Positions 25,563 through 33,927 of a DNA stretch of 64,000 bases are shown in pieces. The position numbers and the translations under genes were made by a program. Every line of letters begins with the position of its first letter. The stretch's first letter is position 1. Source of the stretch: Oceanobacillus sp. HTM 045 (lineage in GTDB: Bacteria; Pseudomonadota; Alphaproteobacteria; Rhodobacterales; Rhodobacteraceae); contig WNWL01000006.1 in assembly GCA_009733745.1 (NCBI GenBank), positions 186,001 to 250,000 on the forward strand. Reading direction: 5' to 3'. The notes beneath the pieces are model-generated. The model was not told the DNA's origin. It saw only the letters and a program-made list of their open reading frames with translations, and made no database searches.

Positions 25563-26123
25563 ATGACCGACCGACGCACATTGCTTGCCGGAACGGCGGC
25601 ACTCGCCGCGCTGCTGCCGCTGCGGACGGCGCTCGCGGCCTCGGCGCATGACTTCGCCTTCGACGCCATCGACGGCGGCGAGATCCACCTGTCCGACTTC
25701 GCGGGCGGGCCGGTCCTGGTGGTGAACACCGCCTCGCTCTGCGGGTACACGCCGCAGTACGAGGGGCTGCAGGCGATCTGGGAGGCCTATCGCGACCGGG
25801 GCCTGACCGTCGTCGGCATTCCGTCCGACGATTTCGGCGGGCAGGAGAAGGATACCGAGGCGGAGGTGAAGGACTTCTGCGAGACCGTCTTCTCGGTCGA
25901 TTTCCCGCTGGCGGCCATCACCCGCGTCTCCGGCACGCAGGCGCACCCGTTCTACCTCTGGGCAGAGCAGGAACTGGGCGCCGCGAACGCGCCGCGCTGG
26001 AACTTCCACAAGTATCTCGTCGGCGCGGACGGGCGGCTGATCCGCGCCTTTCCCACCCGGGTCGAACCTGACAGCGCGGAAGTGCGCGAGGCCATCGAGA
26101 AGGCCCTGCCCGCCTCCCGATGA
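25563..26123 (+). CDS. Glutathione-peroxidase-family protein, exported
   Basis: 186 residues. The twin-Arg N-terminus TDRRTLLAGTAALAALLPLRTALA suggests Tat export. The thioredoxin-like core has the peroxidatic Cys in VVNTASLCGYTPQYEGL, the PSDDFGGQE loop with the conserved Gln, and the Trp-Asn motif WNFHKYLVG. The family motif FPCNQFGGQEP is here IPSDDFGGQE, so a Cys conserved in many homologues is Ser. Likely a periplasmic Cys-peroxidase for lipid or organic peroxides. It overlaps the DedA gene by four bases (ATGA), implying translational coupling. Confidence 0.92.
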   Translation: MTDRRTLLAGTAALAALLPLRTALAASAHDFAFDAIDGGEIHLSDFAGGPVLVVNTASLCGYTPQYEGLQAIWEAYRDRGLTVVGIPSDDFGGQEKDTEAEVKDFCETVFSVDFPLAAITRVSGTQAHPFYLWAEQELGAANAPRWNFHKYLVGADGRLIRAFPTRVEPDSAEVREAIEKALPASR

Positions 26124-26719
26124 CCGGCTGGCTCGAAGAAGTGATCGCCGGCTGGGGCGCGGCCGGCGTGGCGTTCCTGATGTTCCTGGAGAACGTCTTC
26201 CCGCCGATCCCGTCCGAGGTGGTGCTGCCGCTCGCGGGGGCCGCGGCGGCGAACGGGCAGGTTTCGCTGCCCGCCGCCCTCGTGGCCGCGACCGCGGGGT
26301 CTGTCCTCGGCACCCTGCCCTACTACCTCGCCGCCCGGTGGATGGGGCTCGGCTGGCTCAAGCGGGCCGCGGCGCGCTGGGGGCGGCTGCTGACGCTGCG
26401 CCCGAAGGATATCGACGCCGCCGACGCGTGGTTCGACCGCCACGGCCGCTGGGCGGTGCTGTTCGGGCGGCTGGTGCCGGGGGTGCGGACGCTGATCTCG
26501 GTGCCCGCGGGCCTGACTGGGATGCGCATGCGCCTTTTCCTCGCGGCCACGGCGATCGGCACGGCGGTCTGGAGCAGCGTGCTGATCGGCATCGGCTACT
26601 GGATGGGGCAGGATTCCCGCATCGTGGAGGACGTGATGGGCCCGGTGGGCAATGTCATCCTCGCCGGGGCGCTGGCCGTCTATCTCTGGCGCGTCGTCAC
26701 CTTCCGCCCGGCGGGGTGA
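26120..26719 (+). CDS. DedA family membrane protein
   Basis: 199 residues. Typical DedA (SNARE-associated/VTT) features are MFLENVFPPIPSEVVLPLAG near the N-terminus, GTLPYYLAARWMG, then FDRHGRWAVLFGRLVPGVRTLISVPAGLTGMRM with the conserved FGR-x-VPG-R, and a C-terminal helix. DedA proteins are linked to polyprenyl-phosphate or lipid flipping and membrane homeostasis. Coupled to the upstream peroxidase by an ATGA overlap and convergent with the photolyase. Confidence 0.93.
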   Translation: MTGWLEEVIAGWGAAGVAFLMFLENVFPPIPSEVVLPLAGAAAANGQVSLPAALVAATAGSVLGTLPYYLAARWMGLGWLKRAAARWGRLLTLRPKDIDAADAWFDRHGRWAVLFGRLVPGVRTLISVPAGLTGMRMRLFLAATAIGTAVWSSVLIGIGYWMGQDSRIVEDVMGPVGNVILAGALAVYLWRVVTFRPAG

Positions 26720-26722
26720 GGC

Positions 26723-28255
26723 TCAGGAAAGCTTGTCCCGCAGCGTGTCCGCCGCCTTGCGGATCTCGCGGATCTCGCCCCTGTTCTTGCGGTCGAGGTT
26801 CTTCATCTGCATCGCCATGCGCCGGTTGTCGCGGAAGCGGCCTGCGTGGCGGTCGAGGAAGTCCCAGTAGAGCGTGGTGAAGGGGCAGGCATCCTCGCCG
26901 GTCGCCTTCTTCGGGTCGTAGCGGCACTCCCGGCAGGCATCCGACATGCGCGAGATGTAGGCGCCGGAGGCGGCATAGGGCTTGGTGCCGACGATGCCGC
27001 CGTCACCATGCTGGCTCATGCCAAGCACGTTGGGGAGCGAGACCCAGTCCACCGCGTCGAGATACATCTCCATGTGCCATTCGTGCACGCGGTAGGGATG
27101 CGCACCGTAGAGCATGGCGAAGAGGCCCATCACCATCAGCCGCTGGATGTGGTGGGCGTAGGCTTCCTCCACCACCTGCCCGAGCGCGTCGGCGAGGCAG
27201 GCCATCTCCGTCTCGCCTGTCCAGTAGAAGCCGGGGAGGTCGGCTTCCGCCTCCAGCGCGTTCATCCCGGCGTAGTCCGGCATCCGGGTCCAGTAGGTAC
27301 CGCGGACATATTCGCGCCAGCCGAGGACCTGTCGGACGAAGCCCTCGACCGCGTTGATCGGCGCGTGGCCCTGTTCGTAGGCGTCGATGGCGGCGAGGCA
27401 AACCTCGCGCGGATCGAGCAGCTTGAGGTTCAGCGCCTGGCTGATGCGGGCGTGCCAGAGGGTCGGGTTGTCGAGGGCGATCGCATCCTGGTAGTCGCCG
27501 AAGCAGGGCAGGCGGTGCTCGACGAAGTCGCGCAGATGCGCCAGCGCGGAACGGCGGGTGACGGGCTCGGCGAAATTGTCCGTGGAGCCCGGCGCGTCGG
27601 GGAACTCACGGTTCACCATCCGGATCACCTCGCGGGTGACATCGTCCGGCTCCGAGGTCGGCCGGCCCGGGGTCAGGCCCGGCCCGTCGCGGCCGAAGGA
27701 CCTGCGGTTCTCCTTGTCGAAGTTCCACTCGCCGCCGACCGGCCCGTCGCCCTGCATCAGCCAGCCGGTGCGGCGGCGCATGGCGCGGTAGAAATCCTCC
27801 ATGATGAAGCGCTTCCGGCCCTCCTGGAGTTCGGCGAAGTCCTGCGGGGTGGAGAGGAAATGCCCGTCCTCGTGGACGGTCAGGTCCGAGAAGCGGTCCT
27901 TCAGCGCCTGCAGCACGCGCCAGTCGCCGGGGCGGGTGACGTGAACCTCCTCCGCATCGTGGCGGGCCGCGCCGTCGGCGAGCGTCTCCGCGGGGTCGTC
28001 GCCGCCGCCTTCGTCATCGAGGCGGTGGTAGTGGACCGTGAGGCCCTTCTCGCGCAGCGCCCCGGCGAAGTGGCGCATGGCGGCGAAGAAAAGTACCAGC
28101 CGCTTCTTGTGCTGACGCAGGTAGGTGGCCTCCTCCCGCGCCTCGGTCATCACCACGGCGTCGCGGTTGGGGTCGAGGCCGTCGAGCACCCCCGCCCCGA
28201 TGTCGAGCTGGTCGCCGAGGACGAGGACGAGCCGCCGGTACGTCTTGCCTGCCAT
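26723..28255 (-). CDS. FeS-BCP cryptochrome/photolyase
   Basis: 510 residues. The N-terminal half begins LVLVLGDQLDIGAGVLDGLD, characteristic of the FeS-BCP/CryPro branch (related to Agrobacterium PhrB, a (6-4) photolyase). The C-terminal FAD region has VEGFVRQVLGWREYVRGTYW and LPNVLGMSQHGDGGIVGTKPYAASGAYI. The four Fe-S Cys are visible: one in EMACLADAL and three in DACRECRYDPKKATGEDACPF. This points to light-driven repair of UV photoproducts. Monocistronic on the minus strand. Confidence 0.95.
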   Translation of the reverse strand: MAGKTYRRLVLVLGDQLDIGAGVLDGLDPNRDAVVMTEAREEATYLRQHKKRLVLFFAAMRHFAGALREKGLTVHYHRLDDEGGGDDPAETLADGAARHDAEEVHVTRPGDWRVLQALKDRFSDLTVHEDGHFLSTPQDFAELQEGRKRFIMEDFYRAMRRRTGWLMQGDGPVGGEWNFDKENRRSFGRDGPGLTPGRPTSEPDDVTREVIRMVNREFPDAPGSTDNFAEPVTRRSALAHLRDFVEHRLPCFGDYQDAIALDNPTLWHARISQALNLKLLDPREVCLAAIDAYEQGHAPINAVEGFVRQVLGWREYVRGTYWTRMPDYAGMNALEAEADLPGFYWTGETEMACLADALGQVVEEAYAHHIQRLMVMGLFAMLYGAHPYRVHEWHMEMYLDAVDWVSLPNVLGMSQHGDGGIVGTKPYAASGAYISRMSDACRECRYDPKKATGEDACPFTTLYWDFLDRHAGRFRDNRRMAMQMKNLDRKNRGEIREIRKAADTLRDKLS

Positions 28256-28349
28256 GTGGTCTCCCTTCCCGCTGTCATGGGAAGGAAGCGCCGCATCGGG
28301 TCAGGTCAAGCGCGGCCAGCCGCGCCCGGCGGTCCCGCCGCTGGCAGTA

Positions 28350-28679
28350 TCAGTCCGGCAGTTCGGTCATGATCTGCGACTTGGCCTCGGCGAGCAGCTC
28401 GGCCATCTTCTTGCGCAGGTCGGCCTCGGAGACCGAGGCGCCCTTGGCCGCGAGATCGCCGGACACCTTGCGATACACGTCCTCGTCGCCCGCCTCCTCG
28501 AAGTCGGAGGCGATCACCTCCTTCGCGTAGGCGGCGGCAGCGTCGCTGTCGAGGCCCATCAGCCCTGCCGCCCAAAGCCCGAGAAGCTTGTTGCGGCGCG
28601 CTTCCGCCTTGAACTGCATCTCGGCGTCGTGCGCGAACTTGTTCTCGAAGGCCTTTTCGCGGTTGTCGAAGGTGGTCAT
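28350..28679 (-). CDS. F1-ATPase zeta subunit inhibitor (DUF1476)
   Basis: 109 residues from ATG 28679 ([42 protein letters not shown]). The N-terminal [15 protein letters not shown] segment is the inhibitory helix described in Paracoccus denitrificans, where zeta blocks ATP hydrolysis by the F1 motor. The rest is the four-helix DUF1476 domain ending [17 protein letters not shown]. Divergent from purC, the usual arrangement in Rhodobacterales. A divergent relative sits at 25.1-25.4 kb. Confidence 0.93.
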   Translation of the reverse strand: MTTFDNREKAFENKFAHDAEMQFKAEARRNKLLGLWAAGLMGLDSDAAAAYAKEVIASDFEEAGDEDVYRKVSGDLAAKGASVSEADLRKKMAELLAEAKSQIMTELPD

Positions 28680-28899
28680 CTCGCTCTCCCTGGGACTGAT
28701 GCTGGCCACGGGTCATATATTGGCCCTCTGGCCCCTACCGCAACGGTCAGTTTCGTCCCATCCTCCGTGGCGGGCGGATCAATTGGTCGCGGCGCGGCGC
28801 GATGGAATCCTTGCGCTACCCCGAGGGCGTGCGTATTTGACAGCGGCCTACGCCCCGTCGCAGCCTGTGCCGGGGCCCCTATTCGTTTCGGAGAAATCG

Positions 28900-29661
28900 A
28901 TGGCACGCCGCAGAATGGTCTACGAAGGCAAGGCCAAGATCCTTTACGAGGGGCCGGAGCCGGGCACTCTCATCCAGTACTTCAAGGATGACGCGACCGC
29001 CTTCAACGCCCAGAAGCATGACGTGATCGACGGCAAGGGCGTGCTGAACAACCGCATCTCCGAGCACATCATGACGGCGTTGACCGGGATCGGCGTGCCG
29101 AACCACTTCATCCGCCGCATCAACATGCGCGAGCAACTCATTCGTGCCGTTGAGATCATCCCGATCGAGATTGTCGTGCGCAACGTCGCCGCGGGCTCTC
29201 TGTCCAAGCGCCTCGGCATCGAGGAAGGCACGCCGCTGCCTCGCCCGATCATCGAGTTCTACTACAAGGACGACAAGCTCGGCGACCCGATGGTCACCGA
29301 GGAGCACATCATCGCGTTCAACTGGGCCTCGCAGCAGGACATCGACGACATGATCGCGCTGGCGCTGCGGGTGAACGACTTCCTGTCGGGCCTCTTCACC
29401 GGCGTCGGCATCCGGCTGGTGGACTTCAAGATCGAGGCCGGGCGGATCTGGGACGGGGACTATTCCCGCATCATCGTCGCCGACGAGATCAGCCCGGATT
29501 CCTGCCGCCTCTGGGACGTAAAGACCGGCGAGAAGCTCGACAAGGACGTGTTCCGACGCGATCTCGGCTCGCTCACGGACGCCTATACCGAGGTCGCCCG
29601 CCGCCTTGGCATCCTGCCGGAGAACAAGGGCAACGCGAACGGGCCGAAGCTGGTCCACTGA
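28900..29661 (+). CDS. purC: Phosphoribosylaminoimidazole-succinocarboxamide synthase
   Basis: Ligates aspartate to CAIR using ATP in de novo purine synthesis. The 253-residue protein starts [22 protein letters not shown] and carries [28 protein letters not shown] and the signature [34 protein letters not shown]. Length matches bacterial PurC. Start ATG 28900 lies after CGGAGAAATCG. Divergent from the zeta gene. Confidence 0.98.
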   Translation: MARRRMVYEGKAKILYEGPEPGTLIQYFKDDATAFNAQKHDVIDGKGVLNNRISEHIMTALTGIGVPNHFIRRINMREQLIRAVEIIPIEIVVRNVAAGSLSKRLGIEEGTPLPRPIIEFYYKDDKLGDPMVTEEHIIAFNWASQQDIDDMIALALRVNDFLSGLFTGVGIRLVDFKIEAGRIWDGDYSRIIVADEISPDSCRLWDVKTGEKLDKDVFRRDLGSLTDAYTEVARRLGILPENKGNANGPKLVH

Positions 29662-29799
29662 CGACGGGCCTTCCGGGGCGGGCTGGTCCCCGCCCTTTCC
29701 TCCCTGCCCACCCCTTTCCTTGCCATCGCCGCTTTCGTTTGCGAACAGGACCGTTCCGGCACATGCCGGAGCGGGCTGGTTGCGTGCGGGAGGCATGTC

Positions 29800-30315
29800 G
29801 TGGTGGCGGACAGGGCGAGGGCACGGTGGGTCTGGACGGCGCTGATCGGCGGCCCGGTCCTGTCGCTGCTGGCCGGGATCTGGCTCACGGTCGACGCGGT
29901 CACCTTCCTCGCGGCATCGCGCAAGGCCGAAGCGGAAGTGGTCGAGGTGCTGGTCGAGCGCCGCGGCCACGGCGTGCGGGTGAGCCGGCTGCGGAGTTTC
30001 CTGAGCCCGGGCTCGGGCGTCGTGACGCCGGGCGAGCGGGTCTACGACGAAGGTTACACCGCGGTGGTCCGCTTCGAGGCGGACGGCGCTGAGGTGGTCG
30101 CACCGACCCACATCCAATCGGACAGCTACGATTACGAGATCGGCAGGACCGTCACCATTCGCTACGATCCCGACGACCTGTCGAGCGTACGGGTCGCCGG
30201 GATCTGGTCGCTCTGGGCCTTCCCGCTGACCTTTACCGGGCTCGGGGCGGCAATGCTGGTGATGGTCTGGAAAGGCCGCGGACAGATCGAGCGGCAGCTC
30301 CGCGGCGGCAGATAG
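29800..30315 (+). CDS. DUF3592 membrane protein, first of three
   Basis: 171 residues, GTG start (29800 or 29803). TM1 (VWTALIGGPVLSLLAGIWLTVDAVTFL) is followed by a beta-rich loop with AEVVEVLVERRG, YTAVVRFEADGAEVVAPTHIQSDSYDYEIGRTVTIRYDPDDLSSVRV, then TM2 near the C-terminus. The T-I-RYDP-D-PSSVRV pattern is the DUF3592 signature; function unknown. It heads a tandem of three related genes. Confidence 0.82.
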   Translation: MVADRARARWVWTALIGGPVLSLLAGIWLTVDAVTFLAASRKAEAEVVEVLVERRGHGVRVSRLRSFLSPGSGVVTPGERVYDEGYTAVVRFEADGAEVVAPTHIQSDSYDYEIGRTVTIRYDPDDLSSVRVAGIWSLWAFPLTFTGLGAAMLVMVWKGRGQIERQLRGGR

Positions 30316-30328
30316 CGGGAGGCGCGAC

Positions 30329-30778
30329 ATGCACTACTACCTGATGGACACCAGCGCCCGGACCCGGGCGCGCATCCTCGTCTTCGTCGTGCCGGTGCTA
30401 TTCACCGCGGCGGCGCTCTACCTGCTTTTCGAGTCGCTCATGTTCCAGGCGAACGGCGTGCGGACGGTGGCGGAGGTGGTGAAGGTCTACGACCATCAGG
30501 ACGGAACCTACTCGGCGCAGGTCGCCTACACCTCCTCGGCCGGCGCGCGTCAGGAGGCGGGGCTCTGGGTCTCCTCCCCCGACTACAACTTCCCGCTCGG
30601 GACGGAGCTGGAGATAATGTACGAGGAATCAGAGCCTTACGAGGCGCGGCTGATCGACTTCGAGTCGATCTGGGGCCTGCCGGCGATCATTGGCGGGATC
30701 GCGCTGGTCTGCTGGCCGCCGGCGCTGTTGCTGTGGGGCTGGCTGCGGCGGCGCTGGCGTGCGGAAGCCGAAGCCTGA
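30329..30778 (+). CDS. DUF3592-like membrane protein, second of three
   Basis: 149 residues. TM1 (ILVFVVPVLFTAAALYLLF), loop with RTVAEVVKVYDHQDGTYSAQVAYTSSAG and FPLGTELEIMYEESEPYEARLIDFESIW, TM2 (PAIIGGIALVCWPPALLLWGW). Same topology as its neighbours but the most diverged, lacking the YDPDDPxSVRV motif. It starts 13 bases after the first DUF3592 stop, so cotranscription is likely. Confidence 0.8.
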   Translation: MHYYLMDTSARTRARILVFVVPVLFTAAALYLLFESLMFQANGVRTVAEVVKVYDHQDGTYSAQVAYTSSAGARQEAGLWVSSPDYNFPLGTELEIMYEESEPYEARLIDFESIWGLPAIIGGIALVCWPPALLLWGWLRRRWRAEAEA

Positions 30779-30919
30779 CCCGCGGCCGTTCACGCGGGCG
30801 CAGCCCCACCCCTGCAAGGGTGGCAATTGACACAGACCCGTCCCCGGCCCGATTCTAGGACGAGCCTAGGACGGGTTTGCGAACGGGTCCGGCGAGTCCG
30901 GATGCGGGGAGTTCAGGAC

Positions 30920-31348
30920 ATGGCACATCAGCAGGGCATGGGCGTGCGCAGGGTGACGACCACCATCGGCACCGTGCTGGGTGCCGGCCTGCTGGCGATC
31001 GGGCTCTGGCTGCTCTGGCACAACTGGAGCTTCATCGGCAGCGCGGAGCGGACCACGGGGACCGTGGTGGAGACCCTGCGCGACGGCGGCAAGGAGGGCA
31101 CGAAACACCGCGCCCGGATCGCCTTCCGCGACGGTGCGGGCACCGAGCATGTCGGCGAAACCCATGTGGCGGCAAGCCATTACGACTATCCGGAGGGCAC
31201 CGAGATCGCGGTCTGGTACGACCCGGACGCGCCGCAGAGCGTGCGGGTGCACGAGCCGTTCTTCTTCTGGGGCATCCCGGCGATCCTGATCGTGGCGGGG
31301 CTGGTCAACATCGTCGTCCTGCGGATGATCCACGCCCGGAAGATCTGA
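30920..31348 (+). CDS. DUF3592 membrane protein, third of three
   Basis: 142 residues from ATG 30920 (MAHQQGMGVRRVTTTIG), preceded by GGGGAG at a suitable distance; ATG 30902 is an in-frame alternative. TM1 (TVLGAGLLAIGLWLLWH), loop with RTTGTVVETLRDGGKEG, RARIAFRDGAGTEHVGETHVAASHYDYPEGTEIAVWYDPDAPQSVRV (DUF3592 signature), TM2 (GIPAILIVAGLVNIVVL). No function can be assigned. Confidence 0.82.
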   Translation: MAHQQGMGVRRVTTTIGTVLGAGLLAIGLWLLWHNWSFIGSAERTTGTVVETLRDGGKEGTKHRARIAFRDGAGTEHVGETHVAASHYDYPEGTEIAVWYDPDAPQSVRVHEPFFFWGIPAILIVAGLVNIVVLRMIHARKI

Positions 31349-31371
31349 GCCGGGGCTGCCCGGCGGCCGGA

Positions 31372-31420
31372 TCTGTCACCGCCCGCACGACATGCGCGCG
31401 GGGTGACACGCGGTGACAGA
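31372..31420. promoter_or_regulatory. Long inverted repeat TCTGTCACCGC / GCGGTGACAGA
   Basis: 11-bp perfect arms at 31372-31382 and 31410-31420, with an extra GGTGACA at 31402-31408 inside. It lies between the third DUF3592 gene and the phosphatase gene. The TGTCACC half-site also occurs at 22.68-22.85 kb. Could be an operator or a terminator stem (no T-run). Confidence 0.45.
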
Positions 31421-31551
31421 ACCGGACCCCACCCGTTCCCGAAAGGCGCCGCGATTCACCGCCGGGGGTGAACGGGGTATCTCGGCGCTCCATCGCGGGC
31501 GCGTTCGAGGAGCGGTCCGGGGCCTCGATTCCGTTTTCAAGGGAGACCTTC

Positions 31552-32469
31552 TTGCTCGACATCATTCCCGACATCCACGGCCAGTTCGGCAAGCTGGAGG
31601 CGCTGCTCCGCAGGCTCGGCTACCGCGAGCGCGCGGGGGCGTGGCGGCATCCGGAGCGGCGCGCGCTGTTCCTCGGCGACTACATCGACCGGGGGCCGGA
31701 GAACCGGGCGGTGATCCGCGCGGTGCGGGCGATCGTCGAGGCGGGTTCGGCGCTGGCGATCATGGGCAATCACGAGCTGAACGCGATCCGGTTCCACGCG
31801 ATGGACCTCGGCGCGGACGCGCCGCTCCGGCCGCAGACGCCGAAGAACATCCGCCAGCACGCGAGTTTCATCGAGGAGTTCCCGGACGCGGCGGCGCGGC
31901 GGGAGGCGCTGGACTTCTTCTGCACCCTGCCCCTCTGGCTGGAGGCGGAGGGGCTGCGCGCGGTGCACGCGGCGTGGTCCGCCACCGGCATCGCCGCGCT
32001 GCGGGCGCTGGCGCCGGACGGGCGGCTGGACGCGGCGACACACCTCGAGGTCGCCGTTCCGGCGCACCCGCTGCACGACGCGGTGGAACTGGTGACCAAA
32101 GGGCCGGAGATTTCCCTGCCCGAGGGCGCGCGCTTCGCCGACAAGGGCGGCGAGGAGCGGCGCGAGATGCGCATCGCATGGTGGCGGCGCCACGCGCGCA
32201 CGTTTCGCGAGGCGGCGATCTCGGTGCCGGACCCGGAGGCGGTGCCGGACCTCGCCCTGCCCGACCCGCTGGGGGTGGAGTTCTACGACGCGTCGGCCCC
32301 GCCGGTCTTCTTCGGGCATTACTGGCTGTCGCCGCCCTTCGTGCTGGAGGCGGCGAACGCGCTCTGCCTCGACTATTCGGCCGGCACGGACGGTCCGCTG
32401 GTCGCCTACCGGTGGGAGGGAGAGGGTGCGCGGCTGTCACTCGACCGTCTTGTCGCCGCGGGAGGCTGA
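31552..32469 (+). CDS. Calcineurin-like metallophosphoesterase
   Basis: 305 residues using TTG at 31552 (GGGAG at 31541), so that the protein begins MLDIIPDIHGQFGKLEALLRRLGY. The PPP-type motifs are all present: DIHG, ALFLGDYIDRGPENR, AIMGNHELNAI, and late FFGHYWLSPP. These are the metal ligands of Ser/Thr-phosphatase or diadenosine-tetraphosphatase-type enzymes. The substrate is open. An in-frame ATG at 31468 would add 28 residues without homology. Starts downstream of the long inverted repeat. Confidence 0.88.
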   Translation: MLDIIPDIHGQFGKLEALLRRLGYRERAGAWRHPERRALFLGDYIDRGPENRAVIRAVRAIVEAGSALAIMGNHELNAIRFHAMDLGADAPLRPQTPKNIRQHASFIEEFPDAAARREALDFFCTLPLWLEAEGLRAVHAAWSATGIAALRALAPDGRLDAATHLEVAVPAHPLHDAVELVTKGPEISLPEGARFADKGGEERREMRIAWWRRHARTFREAAISVPDPEAVPDLALPDPLGVEFYDASAPPVFFGHYWLSPPFVLEAANALCLDYSAGTDGPLVAYRWEGEGARLSLDRLVAAGG

Positions 32470-32556
32470 CTTTCGCGCCCGAGTGCCTATCTCCCCGGGA
32501 ACGGTCTCACGGGACACGATCTCACGGGACACGAGGCGGAACAGGCAGGGACGGGC

Positions 32557-33246
32557 ATGGACTGGACGCGGCGGATCGACGCCTATTGCGAGCGGCTGAG
32601 CGAGGCGTTCTGGGCCGAGCCCTTCAACGCGATCACCAACATCGCCTTCATCATCGCCGCCACCGTGGCGCTGATGCGCGCCTCGCGGCAGGGGCGGCTG
32701 GACACGCCGGTGCTGCTCCTGAGCCTCAACGCCTTCGCGGTGGGGATCGGCTCGTTCCTGTTCCACACCTTCGCCACGCGCTGGGCGGCGGTGGCCGATA
32801 CCGGGCCGATCATGCTGTTCATCCTCGGCTATTTCACCGTGGCGCTGAACCGGTTCGGCGGACTGGCGTGGTGGAAGGCGGCGCTGGGGATGCTGGGCTT
32901 CCTCGCGGTGATGATCGGGCTGGCATGGCTCTTCCGTATCCTGCTGCACGAGTATATCGGCGGCTCGCAGAGCTATTTCCCGGCCTTGCTCGCGCTGCTG
33001 GCGATGGGGTCGTGGCTGGTGGCGACAGGCCGGAACGCGCCCGCCGGGCGCTGGCTGATGCGCGGTGCGGGGGTGTTCGCGGTCTCGCTGACCTTCCGCA
33101 CGCTGGACGGGCCGCTCTGCGACATCTGGCCGATCGGCACGCATTTCATGTGGCACCTGCTGAACGGCACCCTGCTGGGGATGCTGCTCTGGGCGCTGAT
33201 CGAGCATGGCCGGAAGCCGGTGGCGCGACGGGTGGCGGCGGCCTAG
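32557..33246 (+). CDS. Ceramidase-family (CREST) membrane protein
   Basis: 229 residues, about seven transmembrane helices. Metal-ligand motifs of alkaline ceramidase-like proteins are visible: EPFNAITNIAFIIAA, SFLFHTFATRWAAVADTGPIM (His and Asp), and the C-terminal GTHFMWHLLNGTLL with two His. The family hydrolyses ceramides or related amides, though the bacterial substrate is unknown. Starts 87 bases after the phosphatase and is followed by repeat copy B. Confidence 0.9.
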   Translation: MDWTRRIDAYCERLSEAFWAEPFNAITNIAFIIAATVALMRASRQGRLDTPVLLLSLNAFAVGIGSFLFHTFATRWAAVADTGPIMLFILGYFTVALNRFGGLAWWKAALGMLGFLAVMIGLAWLFRILLHEYIGGSQSYFPALLALLAMGSWLVATGRNAPAGRWLMRGAGVFAVSLTFRTLDGPLCDIWPIGTHFMWHLLNGTLLGMLLWALIEHGRKPVARRVAAA

Positions 33247-33298
33247 GTATCGGATCGTTCGTGGCGGGCGGGGTTCAGGGAGTTTCGAGGTCAGAGAT

Positions 33299-33468
33299 GA
33301 GGGCCACGGCCGGCCCTGGACGGGCGTGGTGCGTGGCTGGGGTTGCTTGATTTATCCCGGCGAGACCTCCCGCCCTCAGATCCCCTTGCAAACGGCAGAG
33401 AACGCCCGGCCGGGGGAAGGGCCGGGCGTGGCCCGGGCTGGTCGCCCGGGCCGTGGCTGGTGCGGCGC
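33299..33468 (+). repeat. Intergenic repeat, copy B
   Basis: Runs from GAGGGCCACGGCCGGCCCTGG to GGTGCGGCG. It contains TTGATTTATCCCGGCGAGACC, the hairpin CGCCCGGCC / GGCCGGGCG and a perfect second hairpin GGCCCGGGC-TGGTC-GCCCGGGCC. It occupies the middle of the 414-base gap between the ceramidase gene and purS; I see no gene in the remainder. Confidence 0.9.
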
Positions 33469-33660
33469 GGAAGGGTTTGTCTTCATTCCGGTGGCAAGCG
33501 TCAGAACCCGGTGTGCCTGACGCCAGGCGCGGAGGGCTCGTCGCGGCCCGCGCCGGAACCGCCCTCTCATTTCCCGCACCATGCGCCAGACCCCCTCCAC
33601 CCTTGCCGCAAGGCGCTTGCGGCGGTATCAGGGCGGCGAAACGCGAGAGGAGCGCCGCCG

Positions 33661-33927
33661 ATGAAAGCCCGTGTCCATGTCACGCTGAAGAGGGGGGTCC
33701 TCGACCCGCAGGGCGAGGCGATCCGGCGGGCGCTGGGGACGATGGGCTTCGACGGGGTCGAGAGCGTCCGCCAGGGCAAGGTGATCGAGCTGGAACTGGC
33801 CGAGAGCGACCCGGCCAAGGCCGAGGCGGCGGTGCGCGAGATGTGCGAGAAGCTGCTCGCGAATACCGTGATCGAGGCCTACGACGTCGAAATCGAGCCG
33901 GAGATCCAGCCGGAAGTGACTGCGTGA
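33661..33927 (+). CDS. purS: Phosphoribosylformylglycinamidine synthase subunit PurS
   Basis: 88 residues, the small subunit that bridges PurL and PurQ in the FGAM synthase complex. [30 protein letters not shown] and [11 protein letters not shown] are family-typical, and the [17 protein letters not shown] end matches. Its stop overlaps the GTG of the next gene, so the two are translationally coupled. Confidence 0.96.
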   Translation: MKARVHVTLKRGVLDPQGEAIRRALGTMGFDGVESVRQGKVIELELAESDPAKAEAAVREMCEKLLANTVIEAYDVEIEPEIQPEVTA

